Shown: positions 12,827 to 19,733 of the stretch, piece after piece
How the letters are laid out: each line of letters begins with the position of its first letter
Position numbering within the stretch: position 1 is the first letter of the stretch
Source: Bacteroidota bacterium
GTDB lineage: Bacteria; Zhuqueibacterota; Zhuqueibacteria; Zhuqueibacterales; Geothermadaptataceae
DNA length: 19,733 nt
Direction: 5' to 3'
NCBI GenBank assembly: GCA_011375275.1
Contig: DRLW01000025.1
Location: forward strand, 1-19,733
Made by a program: the position numbers and the translations under genes
The notes under the pieces: model-generated
The model's input: only the letters and a program-made list of their open reading frames with translations
Told to the model about the DNA's origin: nothing
The model's database searches: none

Positions 12827-13033
12827 GGGCTGGCAGGGAGGTGGTTTGACGAGTCAGCGAAGAAATTCCCTCGTCCCGTCTGCCTTTGCAAAAAGCGCCG
12901 CGTTGTCAGTCGAGCGTGATGGGTTGCTTTATTTGAAATGATCGGGTAGTCCATGCAGGGGCCTGCAATGAACAATACGAACGCGTCGCTGGGGCGGCGC
13001 ATGGTTTCAGGATCAAGAGAGAGGAAATGCACG

Positions 13034-15109
13034 ATGAAATTCAACCCGAAAAATGTCAGGTTCTCCACAGCGGCCGGTACAGGCCTCTGGCTTGTATTGC
13101 TGTTGTGGGCGACCAGCCTTGTCGCCGGAGATGTGCTGTCGCCGGATGATCTGCTGCGCATCCGTTCTGTCACTTCAGCGAGCATCAGTCCGGACGGCCG
13201 GTGGATCGCATACACGGTCTCTGTCCCGCGCGAGGCGGACGAGCCCGCTGGCGGGGCCTGGAGCGAGCTGCATGTTGTTTCCACCCGCAGCGGAGAGTCA
13301 CGGCCGTTCATCACCGGTAAAGTATCCATCCGCGCCCTGGCCTGGAAGCCCGATGGTTCGGCTATTTCGTTTCTCACCCGCCGGAATGGTGGCCTGACAC
13401 AGGTTTGGATGATTCCGATGGCTGGTGGAGAAGCGCAACAGGTGACCCACGCAGATAACCATATTTTCAGCTATGCATGGCATCCTTCCGGAGAAAAGAT
13501 CGCCTGGCTGGCGACACCGCCGAAGAGCGCGCGCCAGCGTGCCCTGGAGAAAAAAGGCTACGGCTTTATCTATTTCGAGGAGAATCTGCGTCATCGCAAT
13601 CTCTACATCGCTGAGGCCGGCAGTGCTGCAAGCGAACAACTGACCAAAGACATCACGTTGTGGGATTTCACCTTTTCGCCTGACGGCAACACGATCGCTT
13701 TTTCCGCTTCGCCGCAGAACCTCATCGACCAGCGCTACATCGGCCAGAGTATCTATATCCTGAATCTCGCAGACAAATCCGTACGCCGTTTGACGGATAA
13801 TCCGCGCAAGTTGGGTAATTTTCGCTTCAGCCCGGACGGCAGGCAGCTCGCTTTTGCCGCAGCGCTGGACCGCAAAGACAACGCCGTCAGCCAGGCTTTT
13901 GTCATCCCTGTGGCCGGTGGTAAGGCCCGCAACCTGACACCGCCGAATTTTCGCGGCCATATCAACTGGGTTGGCTGGAAAGATAAAAAGACGCTGCTGT
14001 ACATGGCCGGCGAAGGCACGATGACGACTCTGAGCACGGTGAAAGCCAGCGGCGGCAAACGCACAGTCATCCTGCATTCAAAGGACAGTGGCATCGTCAC
14101 TGCGCCGCCATCCTACACCCGTGACTTCCGCCATTTTGCTTTTGTCGGCCAGTCACCGCAGATTCCGCGCGACCTGTTTTACTGGCAACCGGGCAAAGCG
14201 CTCAAGCGCCTGACCACGGTCAACCCCTGGCTGGCTGAGCGTGAACTCGGCAAACAGGAGGTGATCACTTACAAGGCCAGCGATGGCCAGGCCATCGAAG
14301 GTATTCTGATCTATCCGGTCGGCTATGAAAAAGGTAAGACGTATCCGTTGATCGTGCTGGTGCACGGCGGCCCGGAGACGCACTATTCCAATGGCTGGCT
14401 GAGCCGCTATGCAACGCCGGGACAGGTCCTGGCCGGAAAAGGATACGCCGTATTTCATCCCAATTATCGCTCGAGCTCTGGCTATGGCATCGAATTTTCT
14501 GCAACAGGCTATAACGACGCTGCCGGGCGCGAATTCGATGATATCGCAGATGGTATCGACCACCTCATCGCTATCGGGCTGGCGGATAAGAAACGGGTCG
14601 GAATGGGCGGAGGCTCCTATGGCGGCTATGCTTCCGGCTGGTTCGCAACCTATTACACGGACAAGGTTCGTGCTGTGTGTATGTTTGTCGGCATCAGCGA
14701 TCTGATCAGCAAGCGCGGTACCACGGATATTCCCTACGAAGAATTATATGTCCATTCCGGCAAGAAATTGGAAGAAATGTGGCAAGAAAGCCTGAAGCGC
14801 AGCCCGATCTACTGGGCGCATCAGAGCAAAACCGCGACGCTGATCTACGGCGGTACTGCCGACACGCGCGTGCACCCATCACAGAGCTTGGAGCTGTACC
14901 GGCGCATGAAGATGAATGACCACCCTGCTGTTCGCCTGGTGCAGTATCCGGGGGAGCCGCACGGCAATCGCAATCAGACCGGCCAGCGCGATGTGGTGTA
15001 TCGTATCCTCGACTGGTGGGACTGGTACGTGCGTGACCTCAAGCCTCTGGATGGCCCCAGGCCGCCGCTCGATATCAGCGCACGCTATGGCATAGAGTTG
15101 CCACAGTAA
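13034..15109 (+). CDS. secreted S9 family peptidase (prolyl oligopeptidase / acylaminoacyl-peptidase type)
   Basis: An exported serine peptidase that cuts short peptides, often after proline or from an acylated N-terminus. It has 691 residues: signal peptide (about 12-34), a seven-bladed propeller with repeated SPDG motifs (ISPDGRWIAY, FSPDGNTIAF, FSPDGRQLAF), then an alpha/beta-hydrolase domain from about 410. Catalytic residues are S528 (GGGSYGGY), D610 (GTADTRV) and H643 (GEPHGNR), with the family spacing; the VHGGPE oxyanion motif is present. The frame extends to 12953, but ATG at 13034 is preferred because GAGAGGAAA precedes it and it places the signal peptide at the N-terminus. The 207 bp between the thioesterase and this start holds only a weak promoter-like pair (TTGTCA 12903, TTTATT 12928, spacer 19). 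Confidence 0.92.
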   Translation: MKFNPKNVRFSTAAGTGLWLVLLLWATSLVAGDVLSPDDLLRIRSVTSASISPDGRWIAYTVSVPREADEPAGGAWSELHVVSTRSGESRPFITGKVSIRALAWKPDGSAISFLTRRNGGLTQVWMIPMAGGEAQQVTHADNHIFSYAWHPSGEKIAWLATPPKSARQRALEKKGYGFIYFEENLRHRNLYIAEAGSAASEQLTKDITLWDFTFSPDGNTIAFSASPQNLIDQRYIGQSIYILNLADKSVRRLTDNPRKLGNFRFSPDGRQLAFAAALDRKDNAVSQAFVIPVAGGKARNLTPPNFRGHINWVGWKDKKTLLYMAGEGTMTTLSTVKASGGKRTVILHSKDSGIVTAPPSYTRDFRHFAFVGQSPQIPRDLFYWQPGKALKRLTTVNPWLAERELGKQEVITYKASDGQAIEGILIYPVGYEKGKTYPLIVLVHGGPETHYSNGWLSRYATPGQVLAGKGYAVFHPNYRSSSGYGIEFSATGYNDAAGREFDDIADGIDHLIAIGLADKKRVGMGGGSYGGYASGWFATYYTDKVRAVCMFVGISDLISKRGTTDIPYEELYVHSGKKLEEMWQESLKRSPIYWAHQSKTATLIYGGTADTRVHPSQSLELYRRMKMNDHPAVRLVQYPGEPHGNRNQTGQRDVVYRILDWWDWYVRDLKPLDGPRPPLDISARYGIELPQ

Positions 15110-15125
15110 CCATGAGGGTATTCCG

Positions 15126-16031
15126 GTGTATCGCTCCCTGAAAAATGACCTCATCGAACGGTTCGGCGAGCCGGTGTTGAAAATCCCGCTCAACGCCGGC
15201 TTCACCTGCCCCAATCTCGACGGCAGCAAAGGGCGCGGTGGGTGCATCTATTGCGACAATGCAGCCTTCAGCCCGGTGGCCCGCAACCGCGATGATGTCA
15301 TGCAGCAAATGCGCGCCGGAATTAAGCGGGCCGGAGACCGTTTCCGGCTGTTTGTCGCTTATTTTCAGCCCTACTCGAATACCTATGCTGCGGTGGACTA
15401 TCTGCGGCAAACTTTCGAGCCGGTGCTGCAGATTCCCGGAGTTGCCGGCATCAGTATTGGCACACGGCCGGACTGTTTCAGTGCGGAGATTTATGATTAT
15501 CTGCAGGAGCTGGCAGAGAAAACCTGGCTCAGTGTGGAAATTGGCGTGCAGAGCGCTCATGAGCCCACATTGCAGAAAATCAACCGCAAGCACACCTTTG
15601 CCGAAAGCGTTGCAGTCTTCCGGGAACTGGCAGCGCGCAACATCGAGAGCGTTGCCCATGTGATGTTCGGGTTGCCGGGGGAGAGCCGGGAACAGATGCT
15701 GGAGACAGTGGAAAGGCTGGCAGAGTTGCCTGTAAAAGGCCTGAAGTTTCACCAGCTCATGGTCATCCGCAATACAGCTCTGGAGCGCTTATACCGGCGC
15801 GGGCAGTACCAGCCACTGGCTGAAGAAACCTACATCACCCTGGTCGCAGAAGCGATCCGCAGGATGCGGCCGGACCAGGTCGTGCACCGCCTGATGGCTG
15901 ACTGCCGGCCGCAGGACGGCCTGCTGGCACCACTGTGGAGCATGCAGAAAAAACGTGTTTTAAACGCCATGCAGGTGTATTTTCAAAAAAATCATATTCA
16001 GCAGGGTGAGTATTTCGCCGCCACACCCTGA
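15126..16031 (+). CDS. YhcC-type radical SAM protein (TIGR01212 family)
   Basis: A 301-residue radical SAM protein. The iron-sulfur cysteines are C28, C40 and C43, with the unusual first spacing CPN-x8-GGCIYC typical of the YhcC/TIGR01212 group. Other family marks are YFQPYSNTYA, GISIGTRPDC, VEIGVQSAHEPTL, HVMFGLPGES and LKFHQLMVIRNT. The family acts on an unknown substrate and is often linked to RNA or redox modification only by guess. The start is GTG at 15126 because no ATG lies upstream in frame and GAGGG is 7 nt before it. The gap to the S9 peptidase stop is 16 bp, so the two are probably co-transcribed. Confidence 0.92.
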   Translation: MYRSLKNDLIERFGEPVLKIPLNAGFTCPNLDGSKGRGGCIYCDNAAFSPVARNRDDVMQQMRAGIKRAGDRFRLFVAYFQPYSNTYAAVDYLRQTFEPVLQIPGVAGISIGTRPDCFSAEIYDYLQELAEKTWLSVEIGVQSAHEPTLQKINRKHTFAESVAVFRELAARNIESVAHVMFGLPGESREQMLETVERLAELPVKGLKFHQLMVIRNTALERLYRRGQYQPLAEETYITLVAEAIRRMRPDQVVHRLMADCRPQDGLLAPLWSMQKKRVLNAMQVYFQKNHIQQGEYFAATP

Positions 16032-16061
16032 AACCACCAAACCCAAGTTCTGGAGACCGAT

Positions 16062-17816
16062 ATGATTCGGCCAAACAGTACGCTATCCGCATTCTTCGTT
16101 TTGTCCCTGTCTCTTACTGCCGTTTCTGCGCAGGAAAAGAGCGCCGCCTCGATCCGGTTTGTCAATGTGCTGGAAAAAGCAGAGATCGATTTTGAACACT
16201 TCGGTGAGCGCCACCGCTGGTGCGAAATAGGCCCGCAGGTCAAAGGCGTTGCCACCAATGAGGAGATCATGCTCGAACTGTTCGATAAGCCGTTTGAATT
16301 TGCTGAACGCCACCTTATCCGCATGAACGGCTCAGGCGCAGCCTGGCTGGATTATGACAACGACGGCGACTGGGATTTATACCTCGTCAACGGTGCCGGC
16401 GGGGAAAACATCACCAATGCGCTGTACGAAAACGATGGTGACGGCACCTTTACCGTGCGGCGTTCCGACGCCGGCGTTCTCGACAAGGGCGAGGGCATGG
16501 CCGTTTCGGTGGCGGATTACGACAACGACGGCTTTACCGATATTTTTGTCACCAATTTTGGCGGGTTCGTGCTGTATAAGAACGATGGTGACGGCACTTT
16601 TACGGACGTTACCAGCAAGGCCTTTGATAAGGTCGATGATATCTGGTACGGCGGCTCGGCATGGGGGGATTTCGATCATGACGGCGACCTCGATCTCTAT
16701 GTCGCCGGCTATGTCGATCTGCACAAGCGCGAGAAGCAGACCAGCATGCGCTTCCCCATGGATTTTGGCGGCTTTCCCAACAAACTCTATTTCAACAACG
16801 GGGACGGCACGTTTACCGAGCGCGCCCATGAGCTGCACGTCAGCGATGGCTTCCGCAAATCCATGCAGGTGCTGGTCGCGGATTTCAATGAAGATACCTG
16901 GCCGGATATTCTCGTGGCAAATGATACCGACCCGAACTCGCTGTATCTCAATACCGGAGGCGGGAAATTCAAGGAATTTTCCGGGCCCAGCGGTGTCAGC
17001 AGCACGGATGGCTCCATGGGGCTGGCGTACGGAGATTACAACAACGATGGCAAGATCGACCTGTTTATCTCCAACTACACCGGCGAAGCAGATATTCTGC
17101 TGACTCTGATCGATAATGAAAGCTCTAATGATGGCAAGCTCAGAAATGCCCTGTATATGGCAGATTTCAATTCGCCGATCATGCAGAAAAAAACCTGGGG
17201 TAAAGTCGGCTGGGGCACAGGGTTTTTCGACTTCGATAACGACGCTGATCTCGACCTGTTCGTCGCCAACGGCCACCTCAACGCCATCAGCGGCGACAAC
17301 CGCGATGACAACCTGGTTTTTGAAAATCGTGGTGACGGGACATTTCGTGATGCGACCGCCTCATCGGGCGTGCTCGATGCCGGCAAGCGTATCTATCGCA
17401 GCGCGATTTTTGCCGACTATGATGGGGATGGCAGGGTGGACATCTACGTCGTCAACAATGGTGAGAAAACCTACGACGCTTCAGAAGACCGGCGAGGTGT
17501 ATTGCTGAAGAATATCAGCCCGGCCAAAAACGCCTGGCTGCACGTCCGCTTGCAGGGCACGAAGTCAAACCGGGACGCGTATGGTACGCGGGTGTGGGTG
17601 ACCGCTGGTGGCAAAACCCAGGTCCAGGAGCTGGTATCCGGAGCCGGCTATTTTTCTGCAGATGCGCGTGAGCTGTATTTTGGCCTCGGCAAAGCTGAAA
17701 AAGTGGATGAACTGCGCATCCGCTGGCCCCTGGGCAGCGAGCAGGTATTCACCGATATCCCGGTGAATCAGCGTATCCTCATCGTCGAGGGCGATCAGAA
17801 GATTCATAAAAAATGA
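16062..17816 (+). CDS. secreted FG-GAP/VCBS repeat protein with ASPIC/UnbV domain (CRTAC1-like)
   Basis: 584 residues. A signal peptide (1-23, ending VSA-Q) is followed by a beta-propeller of at least seven repeats, each with an Asp-rich calcium loop: DYDNDGDWDLY, DYDNDGFTDIF, DFDHDGDLDLY, DFNEDTWPDIL, DYNNDGKIDLF, DFDNDADLDLF and DYDGDGRVDIY. The last about 95 residues are an ASPIC/UnbV domain (WLHVRLQGTKSNRDAYGTRV, then GYFSADARELYFGLG). The protein is exported and probably binds calcium on the cell surface or in the periplasm; its partner is unknown. The start is ATG at 16062 with GGAG 8 nt upstream, 30 bp after the radical SAM gene. The fourth loop (DFNEDTW) has diverged and may not bind calcium. 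Domain calls firm, function unknown. Confidence 0.93.
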   Translation: MIRPNSTLSAFFVLSLSLTAVSAQEKSAASIRFVNVLEKAEIDFEHFGERHRWCEIGPQVKGVATNEEIMLELFDKPFEFAERHLIRMNGSGAAWLDYDNDGDWDLYLVNGAGGENITNALYENDGDGTFTVRRSDAGVLDKGEGMAVSVADYDNDGFTDIFVTNFGGFVLYKNDGDGTFTDVTSKAFDKVDDIWYGGSAWGDFDHDGDLDLYVAGYVDLHKREKQTSMRFPMDFGGFPNKLYFNNGDGTFTERAHELHVSDGFRKSMQVLVADFNEDTWPDILVANDTDPNSLYLNTGGGKFKEFSGPSGVSSTDGSMGLAYGDYNNDGKIDLFISNYTGEADILLTLIDNESSNDGKLRNALYMADFNSPIMQKKTWGKVGWGTGFFDFDNDADLDLFVANGHLNAISGDNRDDNLVFENRGDGTFRDATASSGVLDAGKRIYRSAIFADYDGDGRVDIYVVNNGEKTYDASEDRRGVLLKNISPAKNAWLHVRLQGTKSNRDAYGTRVWVTAGGKTQVQELVSGAGYFSADARELYFGLGKAEKVDELRIRWPLGSEQVFTDIPVNQRILIVEGDQKIHKK

Positions 17817-17985
17817 TGGCCTGCACCAGCTTCAGAGTGAGGCAGTGGGGCTGCAATCCCGCGGGAAAATACAGTTAGACTCCTGCTCGGTCACCGGCCC
17901 TCTGGCATGCGCGACAGATGCCCGCACTTCAGCGCGGGGAATGAAGACGCGCGGCAGGTTACTCCTGTGATGAAAGGGAAAACAA

Positions 17986-18414
17986 GTGAACTATTACGCT
18001 TTGCTTGCTGGAATTGCGATTGCTGTATTTGTGGTAGCCCGATTCAAGAAAACAAAACTTGAAAAAAGAAAATGGGTTTACCCGGTATTGCTTGCAACAT
18101 TCCCGATCTACTACTGGATATTTGCTGTCTATGCGTCAGACTATAGTGCGCTCATGAGTGAAGTTGGAATTGGGCTCGCTTTCTTCTTCTTAGCCTATAT
18201 CGCGTACAGGCTGAACAGCGTAACAGGACTCATATTATTGGCCACGGGATACATCCTTCATGGGGGATATGATGTCATCCATAATTCATTTTTCATCAAC
18301 CCGGGCACACCGGTGTGGTGGCCGGAGTTCTGTGGCGCTGTTGATGTGTTCATCGGTGTTTATTTGCTGTATTTCGGGGTTTCTGTCAAAGGACGTGCCC
18401 CCAAAATTGCCTGA
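17986..18414 (+). CDS. DUF6010-like small membrane protein
   Basis: 142 residues with about five membrane helices and a loop containing GYILHGGYDVIHN, where two histidines and an aspartate could bind a metal or ligand; WWPEFCGAVDVFIGVYLLYFG follows. I associate the pattern with the DUF6010 family, whose function is unknown. The start is GTG at 17986 with AAAGGG 8 nt upstream. Codon use is more AT-rich than in the neighbouring genes, and a 169-bp gap separates it from the ASPIC/UnbV gene, so it is probably a separate unit and possibly a later arrival. It is convergent with the radical SAM gene ending at 18518; no clear terminator lies in the 103 bp between. Confidence 0.75.
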   Translation: MNYYALLAGIAIAVFVVARFKKTKLEKRKWVYPVLLATFPIYYWIFAVYASDYSALMSEVGIGLAFFFLAYIAYRLNSVTGLILLATGYILHGGYDVIHNSFFINPGTPVWWPEFCGAVDVFIGVYLLYFGVSVKGRAPKIA

Positions 18415-18517
18415 GAATCGCATCGATCCGGCCTGGCTATCCCGCTGCGTTTCGTTGCCGGCCGGCCATGCGCTGCGATAGCAGGCAAAAGAGTTTCGCG
18501 CTCATCTACGGGTAGTT

Positions 18518-19733
18518 TCAGCGGGTGCGGCTTGCTTCGCCAGAGGTCGTGATGCCTGAATTTTCGGGGTAAATTTTCCCCATGCAGTGGGCGGCAAATT
18601 GGGATTCGAACTGATCATTGGAAGCGAAAACACGCCCGAAGGTCTGTTCCCAAATTGCCGCCTTTTCCATGCAAAGATACATGAAAACATGCTCCTGCCA
18701 CGGCTCAAAAGCAGAGTACATGGCGCGGAACATGGTCACTTTGATGTCGTCCGGATAGGTCAGTTTGCCGTGCGGATCACGGACCAATGTCATCTGGGTG
18801 ATCTTTGTGGGGAAACCTTTGCGGCGTATTTTTTTCAGCACCGGCCTGATGAACGTTACTGATCCGAACGACAGGAACAGCACTTCCTCAGGGGAAAAGA
18901 GGCGCAGCAACCGCTCCGCGAGTGCGGTGTAGTCGGCCTGCCACGTGTCGTACCAGACCATCGGATGAAAATGGAAAGCGACTTTGATGCCCTTGTCTGC
19001 AACCGCGCGGGCGGCGGCGATGCGGCGATCGAGGTCTGCGGTAAAGTGTTCTTCGTTGCTGATAATCGTGTCTGTGTTCATCGACCAGCTGCAGACGACG
19101 TTGGCAGGAACCGGGTTGTCGAGCAGCCAGCGGATATTGTCTGACTTGGTTTTGAATTCCAGCAGGACGTTTGGGTGAGCCGCAGCAAAAGCGCACAGAG
19201 CCTCGAGATTGCCGTTGCGGTTACCCCAGGCGAGGGAGTCAGACGACTGTCCGGTGCCGATGTGGTAATACCGCTCCGGGTCGAGCTCGATCTGTGCCAG
19301 TTTCTGCGCCAGTCCGGCATCGAACACGATAGTGTCCCGGTAAAAAGTCTGGATGGTGCAGTAGCTGCAGCCGAAAACACAGTTCTCCACCGCATCGATA
19401 GTGCGCAGATTGCAGCACACGGTTTTTTCCGAAGCTACCGGACACATGCCAAAAACATCCTTATCAGACTGTTCGACCACAACCCGGCTCTTTTCCCTTT
19501 TTTTCGGACGTTTTAGCCCGTGCTCGGGATAGTGTTTCGCGCTGCCTGCAAGGGACAGCATGAACCGGCGCAAAGTGTTCAGAAGCTCTGTCTTATCCTT
19601 GTGTGCCTGCCCCTGCTTGTGCCACCAGTCCTGCAGCGTCCCCTCTCCCCACATCTGCAGGTCTCTGCTCGCTTCGACGACCTGGCGGAACTCCTGGAAG
19701 GTGAATTTTTTTTCAAATGCCAGCCAGCGGATG
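18518..19733 (-). CDS. SPL-family radical SAM protein, N-terminus cut by window edge
   Basis: A radical SAM protein related to spore photoproduct lyase. The frame remains open to the right edge, so the true start lies outside; an internal ATG at 19654 is not the start, because at least 26 further family-like residues precede it. Counting from that ATG, the iron-sulfur cysteines are C92, C96 and C99 (CVFGCSYC, the CX3CX2C pattern), followed by HIGTGQSSDSLAWGN, LEFKTKSDN, SWSMNT and AFHFHPM. Spore photoproduct lyase uses a cysteine hydrogen donor about 40 residues after the cluster. Here that region reads GTGQSSDS with no cysteine, so this is more likely a relative of unknown function than a true thymine-dimer repair enzyme. 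The stop is TGA at 18520-18518. Confidence 0.88.
   Translation of the reverse strand, partial: IRWLAFEKKFTFQEFRQVVEASRDLQMWGEGTLQDWWHKQGQAHKDKTELLNTLRRFMLSLAGSAKHYPEHGLKRPKKREKSRVVVEQSDKDVFGMCPVASEKTVCCNLRTIDAVENCVFGCSYCTIQTFYRDTIVFDAGLAQKLAQIELDPERYYHIGTGQSSDSLAWGNRNGNLEALCAFAAAHPNVLLEFKTKSDNIRWLLDNPVPANVVCSWSMNTDTIISNEEHFTADLDRRIAAARAVADKGIKVAFHFHPMVWYDTWQADYTALAERLLRLFSPEEVLFLSFGSVTFIRPVLKKIRRKGFPTKITQMTLVRDPHGKLTYPDDIKVTMFRAMYSAFEPWQEHVFMYLCMEKAAIWEQTFGRVFASNDQFESQFAAHCMGKIYPENSGITTSGEASRTR

Noticed and set aside
12953..13033. Upstream ATG start for the S9 peptidase
   Set aside because: It would place 27 polar residues before the signal peptide and has no ribosome site, whereas ATG 13034 has a strong one.

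Overview
The window is bacterial, densely coding, of moderately high GC by eye, with Shine-Dalgarno-led genes. The gene set is an aerobic or facultative heterotroph's: a heme A synthase next to an NnrS-like heme-copper-type membrane protein, a tryptophanase of the type seen in Bacteroidota and relatives, a secreted S9 peptidase, a secreted FG-GAP/ASPIC-UnbV protein and several SPOR-type membrane proteins. This mix resembles the FCB group (Bacteroidota, Calditrichota, KSB1 and similar lineages). That placement is an inference from gene content; no rRNA or tRNA gene was seen.

Left part (1-7870). A MoaD-like/MoeB fusion runs off the left edge on the minus strand. A short plus-strand pair follows: a 73-aa two-helix membrane protein translationally coupled to a Nudix hydrolase. 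Then come three separate minus-strand genes (1736-2188, 3120-3641, 4241-4792), each encoding a single-pass membrane protein with a C-terminal SPOR-like domain. The first and second are separated by 931 bp and the second and third by 599 bp of apparently non-coding DNA. The 931-bp gap is AT-rich and holds three near-identical copies of a 16-bp motif (TTTTTCAGYTWTCCCG) and a perfect 21-bp palindrome. The 599-bp gap holds a REP/MITE-like nested inverted repeat. A two-gene minus-strand operon (a small four-helix membrane protein, then a large secreted protein with a GH113-like TIM barrel) closes this part. It is driven by a near-consensus promoter with an inverted repeat just upstream.

Right part (8419-18414). 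A co-directional plus-strand series: tryptophanase, NnrS-like protein, heme A synthase and a hotdog thioesterase with gaps of 48, 19 and 9 bp; then a secreted S9 peptidase, a YhcC-type radical SAM protein and an ASPIC/UnbV protein with gaps of 16 and 30 bp; then a DUF6010-like membrane protein of more AT-rich codon use. A convergent SPL-family radical SAM gene runs off the right edge.

The first four right-hand genes may link tryptophan catabolism to respiratory heme supply, but shared orientation and short gaps are the only evidence. The least explained part is the SPOR gene cluster with its motif-rich spacers, and fragments of the same motifs recur upstream of the tryptophanase gene.
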